A stretch of DNA of 64,000 nucleotides from Microbacterium sp. Root53. GTDB taxonomy: Bacteria > Actinomycetota > Actinomycetes > Actinomycetales > Microbacteriaceae. Under the pieces are notes generated by a model. It made no database searches and was not told the DNA's origin. It saw only the letters and a list, made by a program, of their open reading frames with translations. How positions within the stretch are numbered: position 1 is the stretch's first letter; every line of letters begins with the position of its first letter. The stretch is taken from assembly GCF_001426925.1 (NCBI RefSeq), contig NZ_LMFR01000021.1:1-64000 (forward strand), read 5' to 3'. The position numbers and the translations under genes are program-made. This document shows positions 35,120-44,277 of the stretch, one piece after another.

Positions 35120-36631
35120 ATGCTGACCGCCTCCGTCACGGTCGACCCGGCCTTCACCGTCGGCCCCGTGCGTCCGCGCACCTTCGGCTCGTTCGTCGAG
35201 CACCTCGGGCGCTGCGTGTACACGGGCATCCACGAGCCCGGCCACCCCACGGCCGACGCCGACGGCTTCCGGGGCGACGTGCTCGAGCTCACCCGCGAGC
35301 TCGGGGTCACGACGGTGCGCTATCCGGGAGGCAACTTCGTCTCCGGGTACCGCTGGGAGGACGGCATCGGCCCGGTCGCCGACCGACCGCGGCGGCTCGA
35401 GCTCGCCTGGCACTCCACCGAGCCGAACCTCGTGGGCGTCGACGAGTTCGTGCGCTGGTGCCGGGCCGCGGGGGTCGAGCCCATGATGGCGGTCAACCTC
35501 GGCACGCGCGGCGTGCAGGAGGCGCTCGATCTGCTCGAGTACTGCAACGGCACGGGCGACACGGCCCTGGCGAACCTGCGTCGCGCCAACGGCTCCGAGG
35601 AGCCGCACGACATCCGGATGTGGTGCCTCGGCAACGAGATGGACGGCCCGTGGCAGATCGGCCACAAGACGGCCGCCGAGTACGGCCGGCTGGCGGCCGA
35701 GACGGCCCGCGCCATGCGGATGATCGACCCCGATCTCGTGCTCGTCGCGTGCGGATCGTCCGGATCGGGCATGCCCACCTTCGGCGAGTGGGAGCGCGTC
35801 GTGCTGACGGAGTCGTACGACCACGTCGACATGGTCTCCGCGCACGCCTACTACTACGAGGAGGACGGCGATCTCGCGTCGTTCCTGGCCTCCGCGGTGG
35901 ACATGGATCACTTCATCGAGTCGGTGGTCGCGACCTCCGACGCCGTCCGCGCGGCAGGCAAGCACCGCAAGCGGATCGCGATCTCGTTCGACGAGTGGAA
36001 CGTGTGGTACCAGAAGCGGGCCGAGTCCCACGTGCCCGAGGGCGACGACTGGCCCGTCGCGCCCGTGCTGCTCGAGGACAGGTACAACGTGGCGGACGCC
36101 GTCGTGGTGGGCGGGCTGCTGATCTCGCTGCTTCGCCACAGCGACCGGGTGCACGCCGCGTCGCTCGCGCAGCTGGTGAACGTCATCGCGCCGATCATGA
36201 CCGAGCCGGGCGGGCGCAGCTGGCGGCAGACCATCTTCCACCCGTTCGCCCTCACGGCCCGGCACGCCGCGGGCGACGTGCTGCGGCTCGCGGTCGACAC
36301 GCCCACGCACGAGACGGCGAAGTTCGGCGAGGTCGCGGCGCTCGACGCGGTCGCGACCCACGACCCGGCGACCGGCGACGTCGTGGTCTTCGCGGTCAAC
36401 CGCTCGGTCGCGGACGAGCTCGAGCTCGCCGTGGACGTGCGGGGGCTCGGAGATCTGCGCATCGTCGAGGCGGTCACGCTGTCGAATCCGGATCACACCT
36501 GGCAGGCCACGGCCGACGATGCGGACTCGGTGGTGCCGGTTCCGAACGCGGGAGCGACCGCGGACGGCGCCCGCGTGAAGGCGGTGCTGCCGGCCGTGTC
36601 CTGGACGATGCTGCGACTCGCCACCAGCTGA
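35120..36631 (+). CDS. abfA: GH51 alpha-L-arabinofuranosidase, intracellular
   Basis: 503 aa. AAAGGAAAT lies before ATG 35120. The (beta/alpha)8 barrel shows RYPGGNFVSGYRWEDG, the acid/base in WCLGNEMDG (Glu173) and the nucleophile in SFDEWNVWY (Glu292); spacing matches the characterised Geobacillus AbfA (175/294). A C-terminal beta-domain ends the protein. There is no signal peptide, so it acts on imported arabino-oligosaccharides, releasing L-arabinose for AraA. Confidence 0.93.
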   Translation: MLTASVTVDPAFTVGPVRPRTFGSFVEHLGRCVYTGIHEPGHPTADADGFRGDVLELTRELGVTTVRYPGGNFVSGYRWEDGIGPVADRPRRLELAWHSTEPNLVGVDEFVRWCRAAGVEPMMAVNLGTRGVQEALDLLEYCNGTGDTALANLRRANGSEEPHDIRMWCLGNEMDGPWQIGHKTAAEYGRLAAETARAMRMIDPDLVLVACGSSGSGMPTFGEWERVVLTESYDHVDMVSAHAYYYEEDGDLASFLASAVDMDHFIESVVATSDAVRAAGKHRKRIAISFDEWNVWYQKRAESHVPEGDDWPVAPVLLEDRYNVADAVVVGGLLISLLRHSDRVHAASLAQLVNVIAPIMTEPGGRSWRQTIFHPFALTARHAAGDVLRLAVDTPTHETAKFGEVAALDAVATHDPATGDVVVFAVNRSVADELELAVDVRGLGDLRIVEAVTLSNPDHTWQATADDADSVVPVPNAGATADGARVKAVLPAVSWTMLRLATS

Positions 36632-36671
36632 CGGTCGGGGGCGCCGCCGCGCCCGGGGGATAAAGTGCCTC

Positions 36672-36709
36672 GTGTGAACGTGCACACAGCCATGTGTGAG
36701 CGCTAACAT
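36672..36709 (+). promoter_or_regulatory. chvE-gguAB promoter with LacI-type operators
   Basis: Core TGTGAGCGCTAACA at 36695-36708, the same as before araB. A second imperfect palindrome, GTGTGAACGTGCACAC, is at 36672-36687. A -35 TGCACA (36681-36686) and -10 TAACAT (36704-36709), 17 nt apart, overlap both sites. Confidence 0.7.
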
Positions 36710-36759
36710 GGTCCCACGCCGGGACGTCCCGGATCTCGAAGAAGAGAAGAGGCACAGCA

Positions 36760-37920
36760 ATGAAGCGGACTGCGAAGCGGTTCACCCTCGCGACGGCGGC
36801 CACGGCCGGACTGGCCCTGGCGCTCGCCGGATGCGCCGGAGGCGGAGCGGGCGCGCCCGCGGGCGGCGGCGACACCGAGGCGCCCGAGGACATCACGGTC
36901 GGCGTCGCGATGCCGACCGAGACGTCGGAGCGCTGGATCGCCGACGGCGACGCCGTCAAGGCGGGCCTGGAGGAGGCCGGTTACACGGTCGATCTGCAGT
37001 ACGCGGCCGACGACATCCCGACCCAGCAGCAGCAGATCGACCAGATGATCACGAAGGGCGCCGACATCCTGATCGTCGCCTCGATCGACGGCACCGCGCT
37101 GGCCAACCAGCTGCAGGCCGCCGCCGACCAGGGCGTGCCGATCATCGCCTACGACCGTCTGATCAACGGCACCGAGAACGTCGACTTCTACGTCACGTTC
37201 GACAACTACAACGTGGGTGTGCAGCAGGCGACGTCGCTGCTCACCGGCCTGGGCATCCTCGACGAGAGCGGCGCCGAGACGGGTGAGACGGGGCCGTTCA
37301 ACATCGAGCTCTTCGCGGGTTCGCTGGACGACAACAACGCGCACTTCTTCTGGCAGGGCGCCATGGACACGCTCCAGCCCTACCTCGACAACGGCACGCT
37401 CGTCGTCCCCTCCGGCCAGACGGACATCGAGCAGGCCGCGACGCTGCGCTGGCTGCAGGAGACCGCGCAGAAGCGCATGGAGGACCTTCTCACGTCGACG
37501 TACGACGGCGGCGCGAAGGAGCTGCACGGCGTGCTGTCGCCCTACGACGGCCTCTCGCGCGGCATCATCACGGCCCTGCAGAACGCCGGGTACGGCCCGG
37601 ACCAGGCCTCGGGCCTGCCGATCGTCACGGGCCAGGACGCCGAGATCGCCTCGGTGAAGCTGATCGCGGACGGCGTGCAGTACTCGACCATCTTCAAGGA
37701 CACGCGCAAGCTCGCCGAGCAGGCGGTCGAGGCCGCCAAGGCGTACGCCGCGGGCGAGGAGCCGGAGGCCAACGACACCGAGACCTACGACAACCAGGTC
37801 AAGGTCGTGCCGTCGTACCTGCTCGAGTCGGACATCGTGGTGGCCGAGAACATCGAGTCGCTGCTCGTGGACTCGGGCTACTGGACCGCCGAGGAGATCG
37901 AGAAGGGCCAGTCGGACTGA
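36760..37920 (+). CDS. chvE: ChvE-type monosaccharide-binding lipoprotein
   Basis: 386 aa. Signal peptide with lipobox LAGC (Cys about 26). The fold is the ribose-binding type: [39 protein letters not shown] and [14 protein letters not shown] are close to ChvE, which binds several pentoses and hexoses. Under the arabinose operator the physiological sugar is likely L-arabinose (or D-xylose, D-galactose). A hairpin separates it from the ATPase gene. Confidence 0.87.
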   Translation: MKRTAKRFTLATAATAGLALALAGCAGGGAGAPAGGGDTEAPEDITVGVAMPTETSERWIADGDAVKAGLEEAGYTVDLQYAADDIPTQQQQIDQMITKGADILIVASIDGTALANQLQAAADQGVPIIAYDRLINGTENVDFYVTFDNYNVGVQQATSLLTGLGILDESGAETGETGPFNIELFAGSLDDNNAHFFWQGAMDTLQPYLDNGTLVVPSGQTDIEQAATLRWLQETAQKRMEDLLTSTYDGGAKELHGVLSPYDGLSRGIITALQNAGYGPDQASGLPIVTGQDAEIASVKLIADGVQYSTIFKDTRKLAEQAVEAAKAYAAGEEPEANDTETYDNQVKVVPSYLLESDIVVAENIESLLVDSGYWTAEEIEKGQSD

Positions 37921-37937
37921 GTCCGTCCCACCTCCCG

Positions 37938-37973
37938 ACGATGCCCGCCGGACCCCGCTTCGGCGGGCATCGT
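37938..37973 (+). terminator. Intra-operon hairpin between chvE and gguA
   Basis: 13-bp perfect stem (37938-37950 with 37961-37973, 10-nt loop). It lies 17 nt after the chvE stop and 33 nt before the next start. Partial termination here would give excess binding protein over ATPase. Confidence 0.65.
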
Positions 37974-38006
37974 CATCCCGGATCCGACGAGACGAAGGAC
38001 ACCACG

Positions 38007-39557
38007 ATGTCGGACGCCATCCTCGAGATGCGCAACATCACCAAGAACTTCCCCGGCGTGAAGGTGCTCAAGAACGTCAACCTGAGCGTGCGCCGCGGGG
38101 AGATCCACGCCATCTGCGGCGAGAACGGCGCGGGCAAGTCGACCCTCATGAAGGTCCTCTCCGGCGTGTACCCGCACGGCACGTACGACGGCCAGATCCT
38201 GCTGGACGGCGAGGAGGTGCGGTTCTCCTCGATCAAGGACTCCGAGGAGCACGGCGTCGTCATCATCCACCAGGAGCTCGCGCTCGTCCCGTTCCTGTCG
38301 GCGGCCGAGAACATCTTCCTCGGCAACGAGCGCGTGCGCGGCGGGCTGGTCGACTGGAACCAGACCAACGCCGAGGCCGCCGAGCTCATGGAGCGCGTCG
38401 GCCTGCACGAGAACCCGGTCACGCACGTCGGCCAGCTCGGCGTGGGCAAGCAGCAGCTCATCGAGATCGCCAAGGCGATGACGAAGGACGTGCGCCTGCT
38501 GATCCTGGACGAGCCGACGGCCGCGCTGAACGACACGGACTCCGAGCACCTGCTCGGCCTGCTGCGTCAGCTGCGCGACCAGGGCATCACGTGCATCATC
38601 ATCAGCCACAAGCTCGGCGAGATCGAGGCCATCGCGGACTCGACCACGATCATCCGCGACGGCGAGACCGTCGAGACGATCGACATGCACGGTCCCGACG
38701 CCACACAGGAGCGGATCATCCGCGGCATGGTCGGCCGCGACCTGGAGCACCGCTTCCCGGAGCGCACGCCGCACATCGGGGAGGAGGTCTTCCGCGTCGA
38801 GGACTGGACCGTGCATCACCCCACGCAGCCCGGCCGGGTCGTCGTGGAGGGCGCCTCGTTCGACGTGCGGGCCGGCGAGATCGTCGGCATCGCGGGCCTG
38901 ATGGGCGCAGGGCGCACCGAGCTGGCGATGAGCCTGTTCGGGCGCTCTTACGGCCGCGACATCTCGGGCCGGGTGTACCTGCACGGCCGCGAGATCCAGA
39001 CCCGCACCGTCGGGGAGGCCATCGACAACGGCATCGCCTACGTGTCGGAGGACCGCAAGCACTACGGCCTCAACCTGATCAGCGACATCCGCACGAACAT
39101 CTCGGCGGCGTCGCTCGAGAAGGTCTCCTCGAACGGCTGGATCAACGAGAACGAGGAGATCCAGGTCGCGCAGGAGTTCCGCCAGAGCATGAACATCAAG
39201 GCGCCCACCGTGATGGCCACGGTCGGCACCCTGTCCGGCGGCAACCAGCAGAAGGTCGTGCTGTCGAAGTGGCTCCAGAGCGCTCCCGAGGTCCTGATCC
39301 TCGACGAGCCCACGCGCGGCATCGATGTCGGCGCGAAGTACGAGATCTACACGATCATCAACCGCCTCGCCGAGGCCGGGAAGGCGGTCGTGATGATCTC
39401 GTCCGAGCTGCCCGAGCTGCTCGGCATGTGCGACCGCATCTACACCCTCGCCTACGGGCGGATCACGGGACAGCTCCCGGTCGCCGAGGCCACCCAGGAG
39501 AGCCTGATGGCCCTCATGACCATCGAGAAGAACACGCCGAAGGAGGAGGCGCGATGA
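38007..39557 (+). CDS. gguA: Multiple-monosaccharide ABC importer ATPase (two nucleotide domains)
   Basis: 516 aa. First domain: Walker [10 protein letters not shown] (about 37-45), signature [15 protein letters not shown], Walker [12 protein letters not shown]. Second domain starts near residue 265; it keeps the signature [15 protein letters not shown] and [12 protein letters not shown] but its Walker A is degenerate ([10 protein letters not shown]), as usual for this CUT2 family. Start ATG 38007 follows ACGAAGGAC. ATGA overlap with the permease. Confidence 0.9.
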   Translation: MSDAILEMRNITKNFPGVKVLKNVNLSVRRGEIHAICGENGAGKSTLMKVLSGVYPHGTYDGQILLDGEEVRFSSIKDSEEHGVVIIHQELALVPFLSAAENIFLGNERVRGGLVDWNQTNAEAAELMERVGLHENPVTHVGQLGVGKQQLIEIAKAMTKDVRLLILDEPTAALNDTDSEHLLGLLRQLRDQGITCIIISHKLGEIEAIADSTTIIRDGETVETIDMHGPDATQERIIRGMVGRDLEHRFPERTPHIGEEVFRVEDWTVHHPTQPGRVVVEGASFDVRAGEIVGIAGLMGAGRTELAMSLFGRSYGRDISGRVYLHGREIQTRTVGEAIDNGIAYVSEDRKHYGLNLISDIRTNISAASLEKVSSNGWINENEEIQVAQEFRQSMNIKAPTVMATVGTLSGGNQQKVVLSKWLQSAPEVLILDEPTRGIDVGAKYEIYTIINRLAEAGKAVVMISSELPELLGMCDRIYTLAYGRITGQLPVAEATQESLMALMTIEKNTPKEEAR

Positions 39558-40738
39558 GCAGCGCCCTCACGGATCTCAAGGATCTGTTCACCCGCAACCT
39601 GCGCACGTCCGGCATCTACATCGCGTTCGTCATCATCGTCGCGTTCTTCGCGATCGTCACCGACGGCGTGCTGCTGAGCCCCAACAACCTCACCAATCTG
39701 GTGCTGCAGTACTCGCACATCCTGATCCTCGCCCTGGGCATGATCATGGTGATCATCGCGGGCCACATCGACCTGTCGGTCGGATCGGTGGTGGCCCTCG
39801 CGGGCGCCGTCTCGGCCGTGCTCGTGATCAAGCAGGGCGCGCCCTGGTGGGTGGGCATCGTCGCGGCGATCGCGGTCGGCCTGGTGGTCGGCGCGTGGCA
39901 CGGCTTCTGGGTGGCGATCGTCGGCATCCCGGCCTTCATCGTGACGCTCGCCGGCATGCTGCTGTTCCGCGGCGTGACCTACCTGGTGCTCGAGAACATC
40001 TCGCTCTCGCCCTTCCCGCGCGAGTACACGACCATCGCGACGGGCTTCCTGAACGGCCTGATCGGCGGCGACGGCTACGACGCGTTCACGGTCCTGATCG
40101 GCGCGGTCGCGGTGGCCGGCTTCGCGTGGTCGCAGTGGCGCACGCGCCGGGGCCGCATCAAGTACAAGCAGACCGTCGAGGCGATGTATCTGTTCGTGCT
40201 GAAGATCGTGCTGGTGGCGGCCGTCGTGATGGCCTTCGCGTGGCAGATCGCCCACAGCCGCGGTCTGCCGATCGTGCTGATCATCCTCGCGGTGCTGATC
40301 ATGGTGTACCAGCTGATCACCACGCGCAGCGTGTTCGGGCGCCACGTGTACGCGATCGGCGGCAACCTGTCGGCCGCGCAGCTGTCGGGCGTGAACGTCA
40401 AGAAGGTCAACTTCTGGATCTTCGTGAACATGGGCCTGCTGTCGGGCATCGCCGGCGCGATCTTCTCGGCGCGCTCGAACGGCGCCCAGCCGGGGGCGGG
40501 CAACATGTTCGAGCTCGACGTGATCGCGGCGTGCTTCATCGGCGGCGCCTCGACCACGGGCGGTGTCGGCCGCGTCACGGGCGCGATGGTCGGCGGCCTC
40601 GTGATGGCCGTCATGTCGAACGGCATGCAGCTGCTCGGCATCGACCAGGCGACGCAGCAGATCGTGAAGGGCATCGTCCTGCTGATCGCCGTCGCGTTCG
40701 ACATCTACAACAAGCGCCGCGCGGGCGCCGCGCGCTGA
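39554..40738 (+). CDS. gguB: Multiple-monosaccharide ABC importer permease
   Basis: 394 aa with about 10 membrane helices. CUT2 permease features: [14 protein letters not shown] (about 72-85), [20 protein letters not shown], and [20 protein letters not shown] coupling region. ATGA overlap with gguA. Completes a ChvE-GguAB importer. Confidence 0.88.
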   Translation: MSSALTDLKDLFTRNLRTSGIYIAFVIIVAFFAIVTDGVLLSPNNLTNLVLQYSHILILALGMIMVIIAGHIDLSVGSVVALAGAVSAVLVIKQGAPWWVGIVAAIAVGLVVGAWHGFWVAIVGIPAFIVTLAGMLLFRGVTYLVLENISLSPFPREYTTIATGFLNGLIGGDGYDAFTVLIGAVAVAGFAWSQWRTRRGRIKYKQTVEAMYLFVLKIVLVAAVVMAFAWQIAHSRGLPIVLIILAVLIMVYQLITTRSVFGRHVYAIGGNLSAAQLSGVNVKKVNFWIFVNMGLLSGIAGAIFSARSNGAQPGAGNMFELDVIAACFIGGASTTGGVGRVTGAMVGGLVMAVMSNGMQLLGIDQATQQIVKGIVLLIAVAFDIYNKRRAGAAR

Positions 40739-40750
40739 GGGATCCCGCTC

Positions 40751-40847
40751 CCGCCGGCTCGCGGAGCTGACGGACGGGACCCGCACGGTGGTGATCCAGG
40801 GCCCCGAGCGCGTCGCGCTCGTCGGGCCGAACGGCGCGGGCAAGACC
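40751..40847 (+). repeat. 97-bp inverted repeat, left arm
   Basis: Identical, in opposite orientation, to 41286-41382, with 438 bp between. The sequence is an internal piece of the ABC-F gene (coding for the second Walker A region, LAELTDGTRTVVIQGPERVA ... GAGKT) placed backwards just after the gguB stop. It replaces the proper end of the ABC-F gene. Confidence 0.9.
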
Positions 40848-42394
40848 GTCGATGCCGACGCGGCGCAGGAACGCATGGTCGTGACTGACGATCAGTACGG
40901 CGCCGCGGTAGGCCTCCAGCGCCTCGGCGAGCTGCTCGACGCTGGAGATGTCGAGATTGTTGGTGGGCTCGTCGAGGATGAGCAGCTGCGCCGGGGGATC
41001 CGCGAGCAGCAGCCGCCCGAGCGCCACTCGGAACCGCTCGCCCCCGGACAGCGTGCGGACCGGGCGATCGAGCGCGCTGCCGCGCAGCAGCAGTCTCGCC
41101 AGCTGGTTGCGCAGCTCGCCAGGGGCAGTGCCGGGTGCCGTGTCCCGCACGTTGTCGACCGCGGAGCGCGCGTCGTCGAGGTCGTCCAGACGCTGGCGCA
41201 GGTACCCGACCCGCGACGTGAGCAGCGTTCCGCGCACGGCGCCCGGGGGCGCTGCCGCGCCCGAGACCAGCTGCTCCAGCAGCGTGGTCTTGCCCGCGCC
41301 GTTCGGCCCGACGAGCGCGACGCGCTCGGGGCCCTGGATCACCACCGTGCGGGTCCCGTCCGTCAGCTCCGCGAGCCGGCGGTGAGGTGGATGTGCTCCT
41401 CGTCGCGCACCAGCGCGTCGGCGGCGTCCATCGCCTCCTGAGCGGCCTCGACCCGGCTGTCGAGCGTGCCGCGCAGCGATCCCGCGGTCGCCTGCGCCTT
41501 GCGGGCGAGGGCGTTCGCGAGGATCTTCGGCATGTTCTCGGAGGCCTTCTTCCCGGCCCGGGCGCGGGCCGCGATCTTGGCCTCGGCCTCTGCGCGCTGC
41601 CGCTTCTCGACCTTCAGCGCCTGCTTGGCGGTGCGCGCGGCCTGCGCAGCCGCGGCCTGATCCTGCTCGACGGACTCGCGGAACGCGCTGTAGGGGCCGC
41701 CGAACACCTCCAGGCGCGCGCCCCGGCCCCGGGCCTCCTGGCCGAGGCCGGTGGCGCGCAGCTCGGCGGTGTGCTCCATCCGCTCGAGCAGCTCGAGGTC
41801 GTGGCTGACGACGATAAGCGTCCCGGGCCAGGCGTCGACCAGGTCGCCGAGCAGCCCGCGGGTCGGCCGGTCGAGGTTGTTCGTCGGCTCGTCGAGCAGC
41901 GTGATGGGCGTGCGCCTCAGGCGCAGCCCGGTGAGCGCGATCAGCATCGCCTCGCCGCCCGACAGGCGGGCGACCGGGCGGTCGAGGTCGGCGGCCGAGA
42001 AGCCGATCTCGTGCAGGGCCTCGTCCGCGCGGGACTCGACGTCCCAGTCGTCGCCGACGGCGTCGAAGTGGCGCTCGTCGACGTCGCCCGACTCGATCGC
42101 GCGGAGCCCCGCGATCACGGGGGCGATGCCGAGCAGGTCGGCGACCGTGGCGTCGTGGTCGAGGGTGAGCGTCTGCGGCAGGTAGCCGACGTCGCCCGCG
42201 GTCTCGATCCGGCCGCGGGTCGGGGCGAGCAGGCCGGCGATGAGCCGGAGCAGCGTCGACTTGCCGACGCCGTTGCGGCCGACCAGACCGGTGCGGCCCA
42301 TGGGCAGCGTGCCGTTCAGGCCGTCGAGGGCGGGCGAGCCGTCGGGCCACTCGAACGCGAGGTCGCGGAGGGTGACGGAGGTGGGGGCTGGCAT
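40848..42394 (-). pseudogene. ABC-F ATPase (ribosome-protection type), broken
   Basis: ATG 42394 begins a frame of 343 codons: first ABC domain with Walker A GRNGVGKST, signature LSGGEAML and ITLLDEPTNNLDRP, followed by a charged linker rich in Ala/Lys/Glu. It stops at 41363 (EEHIHLTAGSRS). The second ABC domain continues in another frame ([52 protein letters not shown]) but loses its natural end at 40848, where the repeat starts. Frameshift plus 3' replacement make a functional protein unlikely. ABC-F proteins of this type protect ribosomes from antibiotics or aid translation. Confidence 0.75.
41286..41382 (-). repeat. 97-bp inverted repeat, right arm
   Basis: The in-gene copy of the repeat at 40751-40847, 100 % identical over 97 bp. 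Its outer edge at 41382 coincides with the point where the ABC-F reading frame shifts, which ties both lesions to a single rearrangement. Confidence 0.9.
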
Positions 42395-42593
42395 GAGTGT
42401 GGGACCTTTCGGCGGTGCGGATGCGCACGGGCCGGTCGAGGTCGACGCGCGTCCGCGGGCGCCGGAGGGCGTGCGGACGGGGATCCGATCGGGTGAGGAA
42501 TCGCTGCGCGTCACCGTCGGCCGGAACGGCGCGAGAACGGTGGGGCGCGAACGCGGGGCCCTGAGCCATCTGTGCGATGGGGGCGGCGTTCGG
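42395..42593 (-). promoter_or_regulatory. Long leader of the ABC-F gene
   Basis: About 200 nt between the uORF stop and the ABC-F ATG with no other gene. It contains a CGTCCGC/GCGGACG hairpin (arms around 42474-42480 and 42452-42458) and an 11-nt segment (42436-42446) complementary to the uORF (42603-42613). Such pairing could gate the ABC-F ribosome site depending on ribosome position on the uORF. Confidence 0.4.
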
Positions 42594-42620
42594 CTAGATC
42601 CTGTCGACCTCGATCTCCAT
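42594..42620 (-). CDS. Leaderless 8-codon uORF (MEIEVDRI) before the ABC-F gene
   Basis: ATG 42620 lies 6 nt after a TACGGT -10 box (42627-42632) and is followed by eight codons and TAG. Short leader peptides of this kind in front of ABC-F genes act as antibiotic sensors through ribosome stalling (known from Listeria and staphylococcal systems). Here it is inferred from position only. Confidence 0.45.
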   Translation of the reverse strand: MEIEVDRI

Positions 42621-42626
42621 GCGCTC

Positions 42627-42632
42627 ACCGTA
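42627..42632 (-). promoter_or_regulatory. -10 box for the ABC-F leader transcript
   Basis: TACGGT on the minus strand, then GAGCGC, then the uORF ATG. Transcription would start at or next to the uORF start codon. Confidence 0.5.
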
Positions 42633-42751
42633 GCATCCGCGCACGTGCGGCGTCCCGGAGGATGCTGACACGGAGGCGCTCGCACGGTCGGTGTGGGAGT
42701 CTCGGATCAGCGGTCGACGACGGCGTCTCGCTCAGCACGAAGTGGCACCTG

Positions 42752-44092
42752 ATGGGCATCGCGGGGGAACAGCCGGCCTCCGATTCGCTCAACACCCGTG
42801 ACCTGCGCCGCGTGCTCGGCTCGTCGTTCATCGGCAGCGTGATCGAGTACTACGACTTCATCCTGTACGCGACCGCGGTCGCCCTGATCTTCGACAAGGT
42901 GTTCTTCGGCGACCAGCCCGACGGGATCGGCCTGCTGGCCTCGTTCGCGACGCTCGCGGTGGGCTACCTCGCGCGGCCCCTCGGCGGCATCCTGTTCGGC
43001 CACTTCGGCGACATCCTCGGCCGCAAGCAGATGCTCGTGCTGTCCATGCTGATGATGGGCGTCGCGACCGTCGCGATCGGCCTGCTGCCCACGCCCGCGA
43101 TGATCGGCGTCGCGGCCCCGATCATCCTGGTGCTGCTGCGCATCGTGCAGGGCATCTCGGTCGGCGGCGAGTGGGGTGGCGCGACGCTCATGGCTCTCGA
43201 GCACGCGCCCGAGCGCAAGCGCGGCTTCGCGGCCGCGTTCGCCAACGCCGGCGGTCCCGCGGGCGGGCTGCTGGCGACCTTCGTGGTGTCCGGGGTCTCG
43301 GCGCTCACAGGTGACCAGTTCCTGGTGTGGGGCTGGCGCATCCCCTTCCTCTTCTCGGCTCTGCTGATCGTCGTCGGTCTCGTCATCCGGCTGAAGGTGG
43401 CCGAGTCGCCCGTGTTCGAGCGGCTGGAGGCGGAGGCGGCGGAGCGCACGCAGCGTCGCCGCATCCCGCTGACGCGCGTGCTCACCGGGCACCCGCGCGT
43501 CGTGATCCTGACCCTCGTCGCCTCGCTCGGGTTCTACGCGTGCCAGGGCATCCTGACGTCGTGGGGTGCGTCCGAGGCGACCGGCGCGGGCGTCGCGCGC
43601 GAGGCCGTGCTCAACATCAAGGGCCTCGCGGCGGTCGTCACGATCGTCGTGTCGTTCGCCGCGGCACGCCTCTCCGACCGGATCGGGCGGCGCACGGTGC
43701 TGACGATCGGCGGCGTGCTGGGGGTGCTGTGGGCCTTCCCGGCGCTCGTGCTGCTGCACGACGGCACGGCATGGGGCTTCGCGATCGCGGTGGTGGTCGG
43801 CAACGGTCTGATCCAGGGCATCCTCGCCGGCCCGATCGGCGCGTACATCTCGGAGCAGTTCCCGCCGGACGTGCGCTACACGGGCGCCTCGCTCGCGTAC
43901 CAGGGTGCGTCGACGCTCGGCGCCGGCTTCACACCCATGATCGCGACCGCCCTCATGGTCGTCGGCGGCATCGGGGCGGTCGCCGGGTTCTGGATCGTCG
44001 TCCTGGTGCTCGGACTGATCGCCGTGCGGCTCTCGCGTGAGGGCGCCGTGCTGACGCCGCGGGCCGGAAAGCGCCGAGCGGCGCGCGCCTGA
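42752..44092 (+). CDS. MFS transporter, metabolite:proton symporter (MHS) family
   Basis: 446 aa, 12 helices. The N-terminal SSFIGSVIEYYDFILYATA (about 20-38) and GHFGDILGRKQML (loop 2-3), then QGISVGGEWGGATLMALEHAP, are hallmarks of the MHS branch (ProP, KgtP, PcaK, ShiA). Substrates in this branch are organic acids, betaines or aromatic acids; which one is not visible. ATG 42752 was taken because it gives the usual short N-terminus; its ribosome site is weak. Confidence 0.83.
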   Translation: MGIAGEQPASDSLNTRDLRRVLGSSFIGSVIEYYDFILYATAVALIFDKVFFGDQPDGIGLLASFATLAVGYLARPLGGILFGHFGDILGRKQMLVLSMLMMGVATVAIGLLPTPAMIGVAAPIILVLLRIVQGISVGGEWGGATLMALEHAPERKRGFAAAFANAGGPAGGLLATFVVSGVSALTGDQFLVWGWRIPFLFSALLIVVGLVIRLKVAESPVFERLEAEAAERTQRRRIPLTRVLTGHPRVVILTLVASLGFYACQGILTSWGASEATGAGVAREAVLNIKGLAAVVTIVVSFAAARLSDRIGRRTVLTIGGVLGVLWAFPALVLLHDGTAWGFAIAVVVGNGLIQGILAGPIGAYISEQFPPDVRYTGASLAYQGASTLGAGFTPMIATALMVVGGIGAVAGFWIVVLVLGLIAVRLSREGAVLTPRAGKRRAARA

Positions 44093-44143
44093 GCGATTCC
44101 GCAACATCTCGTCACGGGGCTGGGTGATGCGGGCATCCGGACG

Positions 44144-44149
44144 TACCGT
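44144..44149 (+). promoter_or_regulatory. -10 box of the tRNA-like gene
   Basis: TACCGT ends 8 nt before the first base of the acceptor stem at 44158, so transcription would begin at the tRNA 5' end. Confidence 0.4.
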
Positions 44150-44157
44150 GGGGTCAT

Positions 44158-44230
44158 CGCGGCGATCCGGGTGGTCCCGGGCCCCGGCTCATACCCGGCG
44201 GCGTTGCGGGTTCGACTCCCGTCGCCGCGT
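44158..44230 (+). tRNA. tRNA-like gene with CAT anticodon, atypical D-arm
   Basis: The 5' CGCGGCG pairs perfectly with 3' CGCCGCG (7 bp; 8 if the next A-T is included). The T-arm is standard (GCGGG-TTCGACT-CCCGT). The anticodon loop CTCATAC has U33, CAT and A37, on a 4-bp stem with one C-C mismatch next to it. The D-arm is short (CCGG-GTGGTC-CCGG) and lacks the usual A14/A21. The discriminator would be T and no CCA is encoded. A GGGCG/CGCCC hairpin with TTCT follows at 44237-44256. It is either a degenerate tRNA-Met/Ile2 or a specialised tRNA. Confidence 0.45.
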
Positions 44231-44277
44231 CTGATCGGGCGGCGCATCGCCCTTCTGACGTGCCGTCCTTCCGGCCG

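Noticed and set aside
40751-41382. Invertible switch made of the 97-bp inverted repeats
   Set aside because: Flipping the 438-bp middle segment would not restore the ABC-F frame or connect a promoter to another gene, and no recombinase is near; a one-off rearrangement fits better.
41355-41400. Programmed ribosomal frameshift in the ABC-F gene
   Set aside because: No slippery heptamer is seen at the junction, and the natural C-terminus is missing too, so a pseudogene is more likely.
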